Source of the DNA: JACMJP01 sp046160675
GTDB lineage: Bacteria; Bacteroidota; Bacteroidia; Chitinophagales; BACL12
Reading direction: 5' to 3'
NCBI GenBank assembly: GCA_046160675.1
Contig: JBJXHH010000081.1
Coordinates: forward strand, 1-28,528
Length of the DNA: 28,528 nucleotides
Under the pieces are notes generated by a model. The model worked only from the letters and a program-made list of their open reading frames with translations, was not told the origin of the DNA and searched no databases. Shown here in pieces: positions 7,731-16,034 of the stretch (position 1 is its first letter; every line of letters begins with the position of its first letter). A program made the position numbers and the translations under genes.

Positions 7731-8436
7731 CATTTTCATCATTTTCATGAGTTTTTTTTCTCTGCATTGTTTAGCCCAGGCCGATAACAAATCAGTACAG
7801 CAGGGCAATGAAAATTATAACAAAAAAAACTTTACGGAAGCCGAGAAACAATACCAGCAAGCATTGCAAAAAAACCCTAAAAATGAACCAGCAATTTTCA
7901 ATCTTGGTAACGCCCTGTTCGGCCAGGAAAAATTTGAGGATGCAATGCAACATTTTCAAAAAGTGGGTGAAACAACTACTGACCCGGCCACTCGTTCTGA
8001 AGCTTATCACAATCTCGGGAATTCGTACCTTATGAAACAGGATTACGGGAATAGTATTGATGCCTATAAAAAAGCATTAAAAGCAAATCCAAATGACATG
8101 GACACAAAATATAATCTAGCATACGCCCAAAAAAAATTGCAACAACAGCAACAACAAGATCAAAACCAGCAACAGCAAGATCAGCAAAATAAAGATGAGC
8201 AGCAACAGAAGCAGGAAGATGAGAAACAAGATGAAAACCAGCAGGGGCAAAACCAGCAAAACGACCCTCAGAAAAATGAACAACAAAACAATCAAAAGCC
8301 ACAACCGAAAAAGTATTCGCCCGAAGAGTTAGAAAGAATTATGCAAGCCCTAAATAATGAGGATAAAAAAACACAGGATAAACTCAATATGCAACGGATG
8401 GAAACACAAAGAGTACAAATTGAAAAAGATTGGTGA
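7723..8436 (+). CDS. batC: BatC, periplasmic TPR protein with Gln-rich tail
   Basis: Exported TPR protein of 237 residues: signal peptide 1-19 (ending HCLAQA), about three tetratricopeptide repeats (22-56, 57-90, 94-128), then a very Gln-rich low-complexity stretch (about 137-193) and a conserved-looking end (YSPEELERIMQALNNEDKKT, finishing KDW) typical of Bacteroidota BatC. The frame could be extended upstream to a TTG at 7681, but the ATG at 7723 gives a clean signal peptide and an 8-base overlap with batB. TPRs suggest a scaffold for BatA/BatB. The Gln-rich region produces long antisense Leu-rich open frames that are not genes. Confidence 0.92.
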   Translation: MRNIFIIFMSFFSLHCLAQADNKSVQQGNENYNKKNFTEAEKQYQQALQKNPKNEPAIFNLGNALFGQEKFEDAMQHFQKVGETTTDPATRSEAYHNLGNSYLMKQDYGNSIDAYKKALKANPNDMDTKYNLAYAQKKLQQQQQQDQNQQQQDQQNKDEQQQKQEDEKQDENQQGQNQQNDPQKNEQQNNQKPQPKKYSPEELERIMQALNNEDKKTQDKLNMQRMETQRVQIEKDW

Positions 8437-8438
8437 AA

Positions 8439-10250
8439 ATGAAAAATAACCTTTTTATAATTCTTTTATTATCAGCACTGCCAGTTGCCGGGCAGGTGAG
8501 TTTTACAACTACAATTAATAAAAATAAAGCAACAGTAAATGACAGGCTCACATTAAGTTTTACGCTCACAAATTGCAATGGAAAAAACTTCAAAGCTCCA
8601 ACGCTTGCTGACTTTTATGTAATTGGAGGGCCTAATCAATCGTCGCAGTTTTCAAATTATAACGGAAAAATGTCGCAGAGTATTTCCTATAATTATGTCA
8701 TTCAACCAAAAAATCCGGGGATATTTACGATTGGTGCCGCCTCTGTCGATTGCAATGGTGATGAACTCAAATCACAAACTATTACAATTGAAGTTACTGA
8801 TGCGCCTGCCTCTCAAAGTAATTCTTCGCCAGGTCAAAACAACTCTTCCTCTCAAACAACAGATCTTACTAAATATGCCAAAGAAAATTTTTTCATCAGG
8901 GTTGAAATATCAGATGGGGAAATTTACAAAGGCGAACAGGTTATTGTTACATACAAAATCTATGAAGCAAGCCGCTCCGCAATTTTAAAGTGGGCGCCTA
9001 CTGCCAATCCGCAAATTCCTAAGTTTGATGGATTTTACACTGAAGACATCACCCCGCAAAATCAATTACCTAAAACAGAAATACTAAACGGCATAAACTT
9101 TACTTCACAAATCCTCAAACAATATAAATTAACCTCACAAACAGCAGGCGACATAACTATTGAACCTCTCAGTTTACCCGTTGCTTTTGCAATACAAGTT
9201 AAAGCTCAGAAAAAAAGTAATAATATATGGGATGATTTTTTTAACGACCCATTTTCTACAAGTTATGAGCAGGTAAGGTTAAGTGTAAACTCGCCATCTG
9301 TAAAATTAAAAGTGAATACTCTGCCTCCGAATTCGCCCTCAGATTTTAACGGCGCAGTAGGAAATTTTTCTATGCAAACTGAAATAAATGCAACAGAAAC
9401 AATTACGGATGAACCTCTCACCTATAAAGTTAAAATATCCGGAAACGGGAACCTTGATCTTTTTGTCGCACCAAAACTTAGCCTGCCACCTGGATGGGAA
9501 ACTTATGAACCCGAAATAGAAAATAACGGTTCTTCAAAAACATTCTCTTATTTTCTTATCCCCAGATCACCGGGAGAATTTTCTATTCCCGCCCATACCT
9601 GGAGTTATTTTTCGCCTGAACAAAAACAGTACATCACCTTATCTTCTGAAGCATATAATGTTACAGTGGAAGCTGCCCCTGGTTATACAGCTAGCCAGGT
9701 ATCAGGAGTAAACAAAGAAGAAGTACAGATGTTGGCTCAAGACATTCGTTTCATTAACAGAAACGAGCCTGTATTTCACAAAACGGAAACCTCAGTGAAT
9801 AAGCCTTTATTTTATTCTGCTATCGGGTTACCTTTTATGCTCGGCATTTTCCTTTTTATTTATGCAGGTAAAAAAAACAAATTGGACGAAGATATAATTG
9901 GGAAGAAAACCCGCATGGCCACTCCTGTTGCAAAAAAGCGGCTTAAGAAAGCTGCTGTACTTGCTAAAGAAAACAACAGTAAAGGTTTTTATAATGAGAC
10001 AATTAAGGCATTATGGGGATACTTAAGTGATAAATTCAATATCCCCCAAAGTGAATTATCAAAAGAAAATATTGAGGGAATACTTTTACAGAAAAGAGTG
10101 AGTGAAGGAACCATAGCCGACATGTTGCAAATATTAAATTCTTGTGAACTTGCGTTGTTCGCTCCCCAACTTGCCAGTAGCAGTTTAGAAGAAACTTACC
10201 AGATGGCAATACATACAATAACAAAACTAGAAGCGGAGATAAAGGGATGA
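8439..10250 (+). CDS. batD: BatD, large periplasmic protein with membrane anchor
   Basis: Envelope protein of 603 residues: signal peptide 1-19 (ending PVAGQ), a long beta-rich Ig-like periplasmic part (to about 450) with a Ser/Asn/Gln linker near 123-143, one membrane span (about 455-473), and a cytoplasmic helical domain. That domain, around KALWGYLSDKFNIPQSEL, resembles the C-terminus of the BatD-like gene at 4696. This layout is diagnostic of BatD. Start choice is open between GTG 8433, which would overlap the batC stop as GTGA, and ATG 8439, which lies 2 bases after it; ATG is preferred. The batD stop overlaps the batE start (ATGA). Confidence 0.93.
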   Translation: MKNNLFIILLLSALPVAGQVSFTTTINKNKATVNDRLTLSFTLTNCNGKNFKAPTLADFYVIGGPNQSSQFSNYNGKMSQSISYNYVIQPKNPGIFTIGAASVDCNGDELKSQTITIEVTDAPASQSNSSPGQNNSSSQTTDLTKYAKENFFIRVEISDGEIYKGEQVIVTYKIYEASRSAILKWAPTANPQIPKFDGFYTEDITPQNQLPKTEILNGINFTSQILKQYKLTSQTAGDITIEPLSLPVAFAIQVKAQKKSNNIWDDFFNDPFSTSYEQVRLSVNSPSVKLKVNTLPPNSPSDFNGAVGNFSMQTEINATETITDEPLTYKVKISGNGNLDLFVAPKLSLPPGWETYEPEIENNGSSKTFSYFLIPRSPGEFSIPAHTWSYFSPEQKQYITLSSEAYNVTVEAAPGYTASQVSGVNKEEVQMLAQDIRFINRNEPVFHKTETSVNKPLFYSAIGLPFMLGIFLFIYAGKKNKLDEDIIGKKTRMATPVAKKRLKKAAVLAKENNSKGFYNETIKALWGYLSDKFNIPQSELSKENIEGILLQKRVSEGTIADMLQILNSCELALFAPQLASSSLEETYQMAIHTITKLEAEIKG

Positions 10251-11002
10251 AAAGAGTTTTGATTTTTTACTTGTATGTTTTTGCAACTCCGAATTCTTTT
10301 GCGCAAACAGATTCTGTAAACTATTCTGCCGCCAATACATTGTATGAAAATAGGAATTACAGCCAGGCTGCCTATATGTATGAGACTCTTCTGAAAAATA
10401 ATGGCCCATCAGCAGAGATTTATTACAACTTAGGTAATGCTTATTATAAAAATGGAAAGATGGGTAATGCAATTTTAAATTATGAGCGTTGCCTTTCCCT
10501 TGAACCCCGAAACAGAGATGCGAAATTCAACCTATCCCTGGCAAACCTTAGAATAAAAGACAAGCTGCAACCCGTTGATGAATTGCTGATCACACAATGG
10601 TGGCATGCTTCCCTGAATTTATTTACTGCAAAAACCTGGAGCCTTATAACAATATTTCTCTGCTGGCTTTCCCTTCCGGGGTTAGCTTTATATCTTTTTT
10701 CAAAAAAAATAAGATTTCGTAAAATAGGATTTTTTGCAGCAGTTATTTGTTTCCTGCTGTTTCTTTTTACCTCAATTACTACGTTTAGCAAAGTTTCCTA
10801 CGACAATAATGTCATGTTTGCCATTATAACTTCCCCTAGCGCCATTGTAAAAAGCGGACCTTCTGAAAGCGAAACAAACCTCACTATTCTACATGAGGGT
10901 TTGAAGCTGCAAGTGCTTGATACTGATGGAGAATGGGCGAAAGTGAAACTTGCTAACGGGGTTATTGGCTGGGTGCTAGTAAACAATTATACAGGGATTT
11001 GA
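10247..11002 (+). CDS. batE: BatE, TPR and SH3-domain membrane protein
   Basis: Last gene of the aerotolerance operon, 251 residues: signal peptide 1-20 (ending NSFAQ), two TPRs (about 24-56 and 57-93), two membrane spans (about 131-151 and 160-178), and a C-terminal bacterial SH3 domain (about 190-250, with GEWAKVKLANGVIGWV). The order TPR, TM, TM, SH3 is the standard BatE layout. It starts in an ATGA overlap with batD, preceded by the purine-rich sequence GGAGATAAAGGG. A strong hairpin terminator follows 146 bases downstream, marking the operon end. Confidence 0.92.
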   Translation: MKRVLIFYLYVFATPNSFAQTDSVNYSAANTLYENRNYSQAAYMYETLLKNNGPSAEIYYNLGNAYYKNGKMGNAILNYERCLSLEPRNRDAKFNLSLANLRIKDKLQPVDELLITQWWHASLNLFTAKTWSLITIFLCWLSLPGLALYLFSKKIRFRKIGFFAAVICFLLFLFTSITTFSKVSYDNNVMFAIITSPSAIVKSGPSESETNLTILHEGLKLQVLDTDGEWAKVKLANGVIGWVLVNNYTGI

Positions 11003-11148
11003 TACTGTTAATTACTGTCAAGAAAATGTAAAAGAATATTAAAATTTCTCTTTTACACAACAAGTTGCATCGTTTTTGAGTTATAAGTGCAGTTCTTTAA
11101 GAATCTACATTTAAGTAGAGATTTTCCATAGTTTTAGGTTTAGGGTAA

Positions 11149-11180
11149 GAAAACTCCAGGCAGCTCTGCCGGGAGTTTTC
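11149..11180 (+). terminator. Intrinsic terminator after batE (possibly bidirectional)
   Basis: Perfect arms GAAAACTCC (11149-11157) and GGAGTTTTC (11172-11180). Inside them, after one A-G mismatch, GGCA/TGCC pairs around the loop GCTC. A short T-rich stretch (ACTTTTATAA) follows on the plus strand. It lies between convergent genes (batE and the minus-strand gene ending at 11185), and the A/T-terminated arms could serve both directions. The rest of the 11003-11184 gap shows nothing else I recognise. Confidence 0.8.
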
Positions 11181-11184
11181 ACTT

Positions 11185-12021
11185 TTATAAATACCCGTTA
11201 TCAATCAGGTATTGCACAATGGCTTTGTCAATCCAATATTCAGGTTTTGTTATCCGAATAATCTTATTGTCTTTCATTGTTTTTATTTCAACATCTTCGC
11301 TGCCCAGGCTTTGATGTTTTGCGCTGGCTATTGTCGTTCCATCAAACAGTTGAATTGTATATAAAAAATAAATGATCAAACCTTCCTCTGCTTTTTTGAT
11401 GGTTATCCTGCCAATGATTTTTTCATCTTGTTCAATTTCATCGTTACGAATGACAATCATTTTGGTTTTATCTCTTTCTACCAGTTTGAATTCTTTCATT
11501 TCACCCTGCTTTTGGAAAATTTCAAGGGGTTTATTTTGTACCTCTGAAAATTTGTTCCCCTTAACTGCAATTAAACTATCCGCAGCAAGTAAATTTAAAT
11601 CGTTATTCACTACAAGGTTATTCTTCACCAGAAAATTCGTCAATTGCGCCACAGAAAGAAACTCAGTTTCGCACCTTTTCTTATTGGGTGTGAAAAGCAT
11701 CTCATAATAATATTTTTTTTCAACTGATCCAATATTATGTGTGGGCGTTACATCATTAAAACTATTTAGTCGAAAATAAATCAATTCATTTCCTGACAGA
11801 TTTTTTACACTGTAATCTTTATCTGCAGTAGCAACTTTTCTCAAAATAGCATAAGCAATTCCTCTGTTATAAATTGTATCTAGGCTAACTATAACCTCAG
11901 CCTTCTCTTTTGATTGCTGTATTCTTTTAAGATGTTTAGAATATTCTTTCTCTGAAATCCCCTGTGCAGCAATTGTATTACAAAAAAGTATGATGAACAA
12001 AAAAGCCCAACACTGCTTCAT
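11185..12021 (-). CDS. Secreted protein of unknown function
   Basis: I do not recognise this family. 278 residues with a clear Sec signal peptide (1-19, cleavage after NTIAAQ or nearby) and no Cys at a lipobox position, so probably soluble in the periplasm or outside the cell rather than a lipoprotein. The mature protein is Lys/Glu-rich with alternating beta-type stretches; no catalytic motif and no T9SS sorting domain is visible. It begins 12 bases after the stop of the PAP2-like membrane protein gene on the same strand, so the two are probably co-transcribed, perhaps with rpoN. Its 3' end borders the terminator shared with batE. Confidence 0.75.
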   Translation of the reverse strand: MKQCWAFLFIILFCNTIAAQGISEKEYSKHLKRIQQSKEKAEVIVSLDTIYNRGIAYAILRKVATADKDYSVKNLSGNELIYFRLNSFNDVTPTHNIGSVEKKYYYEMLFTPNKKRCETEFLSVAQLTNFLVKNNLVVNNDLNLLAADSLIAVKGNKFSEVQNKPLEIFQKQGEMKEFKLVERDKTKMIVIRNDEIEQDEKIIGRITIKKAEEGLIIYFLYTIQLFDGTTIASAKHQSLGSEDVEIKTMKDNKIIRITKPEYWIDKAIVQYLIDNGYL

Positions 12022-12033
12022 AAAATTAAAATT

Positions 12034-12648
12034 TCAGAATTTGAAAATGTTTGTTGCCAACATAAAGCTAAAAAACCCTGTTAAATATCCGTAGTAAACC
12101 TCCCGGTTTGTGTGAGCATGTAGAACAAGCCTGGCTGAACCAATGGTACCGGCAATGAGTATGCTTAATAAGAAGATAAGCAGGGGATTACCGTGTGAAA
12201 AAGGAATAAGAATCAACATCATTGCAACCATTCCTCCTGCTCCGGTAGTATGCATGCTTACTTTCATAAGTATCACATTTATAAGAAATGCAAGCACAAT
12301 GGAAATGCAGGAGCCAAGCAAAATAAAGGTGATTATGCGATTAAATCCACTTTCATAATATACATAAAATGTCCATATATAACACATCATTGCAGCGATA
12401 TAGGGAATTACCCTATCCTGCCGTTCCCGCAGGTTAATACCTTTCACAAATTTTAATCCCGCCATGAGGAGTACGATTACAGCAGGGAAAAAAAATGTGT
12501 TTAGGCCTATACGAAGTAGATCTGTATAATTTTCTCCTGGATCAGGAAACATAAAAGGGTTAGCTATTATAATATACAATGTACCATAAAGCGGCAAAAG
12601 CAATGGCTGGAATACTACTGAAATAAAATGAGCAAAAAATATTTTCAA
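12034..12648 (-). CDS. Polytopic membrane protein, PAP2-like
   Basis: 204 residues with about six hydrophobic spans. The segments VSMHTTGAGG (about 130-139) and SARLVLHAHTNREVYYG (about 170-186) recall the PSGH and SRx5Hx3D motifs of the type 2 phosphatidic acid phosphatase (PAP2) superfamily, but the fit is loose: no KX6RP motif is clear and an Asp-to-Glu change would be needed. It may be a divergent lipid phosphatase or a non-catalytic relative. It lies 71 bases downstream of rpoN on the same strand, with no convincing terminator between, and 12 bases upstream of the unknown secreted protein gene. Confidence 0.7.
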   Translation of the reverse strand: MKIFFAHFISVVFQPLLLPLYGTLYIIIANPFMFPDPGENYTDLLRIGLNTFFFPAVIVLLMAGLKFVKGINLRERQDRVIPYIAAMMCYIWTFYVYYESGFNRIITFILLGSCISIVLAFLINVILMKVSMHTTGAGGMVAMMLILIPFSHGNPLLIFLLSILIAGTIGSARLVLHAHTNREVYYGYLTGFFSFMLATNIFKF

Positions 12649-12719
12649 AACCAGAATCTGTACTTGGTGAAAAATAATATGTAAAAATAATCCGAAAGTG
12701 CTCGGTTTTTTCCGGCAAC

Positions 12720-14204
12720 CTACAACTCTTTCCTTAGTCTTGCTACCGGTATATCTAATTGTTCTCTGTATTTTGCTACTGTTCTTCTTGCAATGTTATA
12801 ACCCTTTTTAATTAGTTCTTCTGTGAGCTCCTGGTCGCTCAGGGGGTTTTTCTTGCTTTCTAACTCTATCAAACCACTGAGTATTTTTTTCACTTCTCGG
12901 GTACTCACTTCTTCCCCTGTATCTGTTGTTAATGATTCGCTGAAAAAATACTTTAAAGGATAGGTTCCGAATTCGGTAACTACATATTTACTATTTGCAA
13001 CCCGGCTCACGGTAGAAATATCCAATCCTGTTTTGTCTGCAATGTCTTTTAATATCATGGGGTTCATCTGTGTTTCATCGCCGGTTAAAAAGAAATCATA
13101 TTGATGTTCCATGATTGTGCTCATTGTACTGTACAAAGTATGTTGCCTTTGTTTTATTGCGTCAATGAACCATTTTGCGGAGTCAATTTTTTGTTTAATG
13201 AACATCACTGCTTCCCGTTGTTTCTTATCTTTTTTATCACCTGCTTTATACTCGTGCATCATCATTTTAAAATCACCACTCACCCGCAATTCAGGAGCAT
13301 TACGGCTATTGAGTTTAAGCTCGAGGGTGCCGGCATTATTCACAATTGTAAAATCGGGGATAACAATTTGATTGAACCCATTGCCATCTTCTTTTGCACT
13401 CCCCCCGGGTTTCGGGTTTAGTCTTAAAATTTCTTCCATCGCAGCTTTCAGGACTTCGTCTTCTACTTTGAGTGCTCGCTGCAATTTTTCATAATGTTTT
13501 TTTGTAAACTCATCAAAATATTCATCAATAATAATAGTAGAAAGTTTGATAGCTTTTGTTTGCGCCTTTCTTTCCAACTGTAGCAGTAAGCATTCCCTTA
13601 AATCTCTGGCGCCAATTCCGGCGGGATCAAAACCCTGAACAACATCAAGCAATTCCAGAATTTCTTCTTCTGTAGTCATAACATTTGCGCTGAAAGCCAG
13701 ATCATCAACTATAGCAGAAATTTCCCTCCGCAAATAACCGTCATCATCAATACTTCCTATTATCTGATGGGCAATAGTGCGCTGCCTGTCATCCATTTCC
13801 ACCATGCCAAGCTGTTTATCAAGGTTTTCATGAAAAGTTTCTCTTACTGCGTAGGGTGGAGTTTTTTTATCCTCTTCGTCATCTCCGTAGTTATCGTCCC
13901 TGGTTTTATAGTCAGGATAGTCATCTTCATCTAAATAATCGCTCAGGTCAATCTCATCATTCTTCTCGGCTGTATCTTCAGTTTCTTGTTGTTCTTCAGG
14001 GTTTTCCGCTTCATTAAATATTTCTTCCGTGGTTCCTTCCTCCTCATCAAATTCGTCGCCTTCTTCAAGAGCAGGATTAGCCTCCAGTTCATCTTTAATG
14101 CGTTGCTCCAGCTGATCAGTTGGTACCTGCAACAACTTCATGAGTTGAATTTGCTGCGGCGAAAGTTTTTGCAGTTGCTTCTGGCTTAACCTCTGGTTTA
14201 ACAT
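12720..14204 (-). CDS. rpoN: RNA polymerase sigma-54 factor RpoN
   Basis: Sigma-54, 494 residues. Region I (1-48) is Gln/Leu-rich (LSPQQIQLMKLLQVP, EANPALE), binding activator ATPases and core polymerase. A strongly acidic linker follows (about 48-118). The core-binding and DNA-binding regions follow, ending with the diagnostic RpoN box ARRTVAKYR (472-480) that contacts the -24 promoter element. Length and order are typical. No sigma-54 activator (AAA+ with GAFTGA) lies in the window. The long acidic linker explains the Glu/Asp-rich stretch. The promoter-like TAATTTTAC lies just upstream, divergent from asnS. Confidence 0.96.
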   Translation of the reverse strand: MLNQRLSQKQLQKLSPQQIQLMKLLQVPTDQLEQRIKDELEANPALEEGDEFDEEEGTTEEIFNEAENPEEQQETEDTAEKNDEIDLSDYLDEDDYPDYKTRDDNYGDDEEDKKTPPYAVRETFHENLDKQLGMVEMDDRQRTIAHQIIGSIDDDGYLRREISAIVDDLAFSANVMTTEEEILELLDVVQGFDPAGIGARDLRECLLLQLERKAQTKAIKLSTIIIDEYFDEFTKKHYEKLQRALKVEDEVLKAAMEEILRLNPKPGGSAKEDGNGFNQIVIPDFTIVNNAGTLELKLNSRNAPELRVSGDFKMMMHEYKAGDKKDKKQREAVMFIKQKIDSAKWFIDAIKQRQHTLYSTMSTIMEHQYDFFLTGDETQMNPMILKDIADKTGLDISTVSRVANSKYVVTEFGTYPLKYFFSESLTTDTGEEVSTREVKKILSGLIELESKKNPLSDQELTEELIKKGYNIARRTVAKYREQLDIPVARLRKEL

Positions 14205-14225
14205 TACAGAATCCGGTTTTCAGGT

Positions 14226-14257
14226 GTAAAATTAAGACAACAAAAATTCCGTTGCAA
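14226..14257 (-). promoter_or_regulatory. Candidate rpoN promoter
   Basis: Minus strand TTG (14257-14255), a 20-base spacer, then TAATTTTAC (14234-14226), one base off TAnnTTTG, ending 21 bases before the ATG at 14204. Spacing fits; the A in place of G lowers confidence. Confidence 0.4.
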
Positions 14258-14318
14258 TGAAGAACGGCATAGTTTATTTCATATAATTTATGTATAACGG
14301 CAAGAGCGGTGTATGTTG

Positions 14319-14326
14319 TATATTTG
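14319..14326 (+). promoter_or_regulatory. Promoter -7 element upstream of asnS
   Basis: TATATTTG is an exact TAnnTTTG match (followed by CAAC) in the 237-base divergent gap between rpoN and asnS. No TTG lies 17-23 bases upstream. It is 4 bases before the ATG of a short open frame (14331) and 115 bases before asnS, predicting a leader of about 110 bases. Confidence 0.5.
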
Positions 14327-14330
14327 CAAC

Positions 14331-14387
14331 ATGATACTTCAGAAAAATATATATTTTATCAATAATCCCCGCCCGGGGAATTTATAA
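14331..14387 (+). CDS. Candidate 18-residue leader peptide of asnS, Asn-containing
   Basis: Short open frame ATG to TAA, reading MILQKNIYFINNPRPGNL. Four of 18 codons are Asn (AAT at positions 6, 11, 12 and 17), with a tandem Asn-Asn directly before a C/G hairpin, and the next gene is asparaginyl-tRNA synthetase. The ATG follows a promoter -7 match by 4 bases, so translation could begin at or near the 5' end of the transcript. This is the arrangement expected of an attenuation leader, where ribosome stalling at Asn codons would alter the downstream fold. AT-rich DNA yields AAT codons easily, so chance is a real alternative. No such leader is known to me for asnS in this phylum. Confidence 0.35.
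   Translation: MILQKNIYFINNPRPGNL
14366..14379 (+). promoter_or_regulatory. C/G hairpin in the asnS leader
   Basis: TCCCC (14366-14370), loop GCCC, GGGGA (14375-14379): a compact 5-bp stem of very high GC in an AT-rich leader, overlapping codons 12-17 of the candidate leader peptide. A T-run (14397-14401) lies about 17 bases downstream, too far for a standard intrinsic terminator. It may be a regulatory fold rather than a terminator. Confidence 0.4.
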
Positions 14388-14441
14388 TCCATTCAATTTT
14401 TCAAGTCTTTCAAAATATTTATCAAGTAATTTTTCAGAAAT

Positions 14442-15977
14442 ATGCGCATAGAAACATTTCAATATATCTCGGAACTCAAAAACTATGATGGCAAGGAGGT
14501 AGAACTCCAAGGCTGGGCAAGCAACAAGCGGGATAGCAAAGGCTTGGTGTTTATTATCCTAAGAGACGGCAGTGGCTTTGCCCAGTGTGTGGTAGATGTA
14601 AATAAAGTGGGTGAAACAATTTTTGATGAAGCTAAACGGCTGACAATGGAATCATCCCTCACCCTGAAAGGATTAGTGGTGAAAGATGAAAAACAGATTG
14701 GGGGATATGAAGTGCGGGTTACTGACCTGAAAATCATTTCTATCGCCGGAGAGTATCCCATTTCAAAAAAAGAACATGGAGTTGATTTTCTTATTGATAA
14801 TCGTCATCTCTGGTTGCGCAGTAAGAAGCAATGGGCAATTATGCGGGTACGCAATAAAATTATCTTCGCTATTCATTCCTATTTTCAAAAAAATAATTTT
14901 TTGCAAATGGATTCGCCCATTTTCACAGGCAATGCAGTGGAAGGAACTACAACATTGTTTGAAACCGATTTCTTTGGAAAACCTGCTTACCTGAGCCAAA
15001 GCGGGCAACTTTATGGCGAGGCATTGGCTATGGCGCATGGGAAGATATATACATTCGGGCCAACATTCAGAGCTGAAAAAAGCAAAACCCGCCGCCATCT
15101 TTCTGAATTCTGGATGATAGAGCCTGAAATGGCATTTTATGATCTTGAAATGAACATGAACCTGATTGAAGATTTTATAAAAAATATCGTACAGGATGTG
15201 ATAACAGAATGCAAGGATGAGTTGGAAGCATTGGAAAGAGATCTTACTTTTTTACAAAATGCTGTATCAAAAAAATACCCGAGGATACATTATGATGATG
15301 CGGTAAAAATTATCCGGGGAGAAAAAGATGTTGACGGTAGGAATAGTATTAAAACCCTGGAAGCTGATGTTGAAGAATTAAAAAATAAAAAATCAACTCT
15401 TGAAAAAGAGATTGAAGAAAGAGAAGTAAAAATAAATGCCGGCTCTTTGAAACAAGGTGAGGTCAATTTCAATAAAAATAAAATTGATACCCTTAAAAAT
15501 GAAGTAAAAGAAATTGATGAGAAGCTCACAAACATTCCTCAGTGGCTGGAAAGTGCAAAAAAATTTGAATGGGGCGGCGACCTTGGCGCAAGTGATGAAA
15601 CAATCCTCACAAGATTATTTGATTGCCCCGTGATGGTATACAACTGGCCGGCCCAGGTGAAAGCATTTTATATGAAGAGAGATCCGGATGATGAACGATA
15701 TGTGAAGGGTGTTGATGTGCTTGCGCCTGAAGGTTACGGCGAAATAGTTGGCGGCGCTGAAAGGGAAGACAATCTCGGGTATTTAATTGAACGCATAAAA
15801 CATGAAGGCTTGCCAATGGAAGTGTTTGAATGGTACCTTGACCTGCGGCGTTTTGGCTCAGTTCCGCATGCGGGCTTTGGATTAGGTCTGGAAAGGATAG
15901 TTATGTGGATTACCGGTGTGCAGCATATCAGGGAAACAATTCCGTTTCCAAGGTATTACGGCCGATTAGAACCTTGA
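14442..15977 (+). CDS. asnS: Asparaginyl-tRNA synthetase with a coiled-coil insertion
   Basis: Class IIb aminoacyl-tRNA synthetase charging tRNA-Asn, cytoplasmic, 511 residues. Seen: N-terminal OB-fold anticodon domain (about 15-105, with VELQGWASNKRDSKG); motif 2 region FRAEKSKTRRHLSEFWMIEPE (within 206-227); motif 3 GFGLGLERIVMWITGVQ (about 479-495) and the C-terminal IPFPRYYGRLEP. Between DDAVKII and FEWGGDL (about 292-368) lies an extra charged segment of roughly 75 residues, predicted coiled coil (LEADVEELKNKKSTLEKEIE and following), absent from the 466-residue E. coli enzyme. The leader upstream contains a candidate Asn-containing peptide and hairpin. The next gene starts 57 bases after the stop without an obvious terminator. 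Confidence 0.96.
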   Translation: MRIETFQYISELKNYDGKEVELQGWASNKRDSKGLVFIILRDGSGFAQCVVDVNKVGETIFDEAKRLTMESSLTLKGLVVKDEKQIGGYEVRVTDLKIISIAGEYPISKKEHGVDFLIDNRHLWLRSKKQWAIMRVRNKIIFAIHSYFQKNNFLQMDSPIFTGNAVEGTTTLFETDFFGKPAYLSQSGQLYGEALAMAHGKIYTFGPTFRAEKSKTRRHLSEFWMIEPEMAFYDLEMNMNLIEDFIKNIVQDVITECKDELEALERDLTFLQNAVSKKYPRIHYDDAVKIIRGEKDVDGRNSIKTLEADVEELKNKKSTLEKEIEEREVKINAGSLKQGEVNFNKNKIDTLKNEVKEIDEKLTNIPQWLESAKKFEWGGDLGASDETILTRLFDCPVMVYNWPAQVKAFYMKRDPDDERYVKGVDVLAPEGYGEIVGGAEREDNLGYLIERIKHEGLPMEVFEWYLDLRRFGSVPHAGFGLGLERIVMWITGVQHIRETIPFPRYYGRLEP

Positions 15978-16034
15978 AATCATTTTAGCTTTTACTTTTT
16001 ATTTAATTTTACTTTGTGCAAATTTGGGGGATGT

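Noticed and set aside
8030..8304. Antisense Leu/Val-rich open frames opposite batC
   Set aside because: They are the reverse reading of the Gln-rich CAG/CAA repeat region of batC; two antisense frames are open for the same reason and neither has a plausible start context.
12649..12719. Possible terminator after rpoN
   Set aside because: Only a 4-bp stem (CCGA/TCGG) was found before a T-rich stretch; too weak to call.
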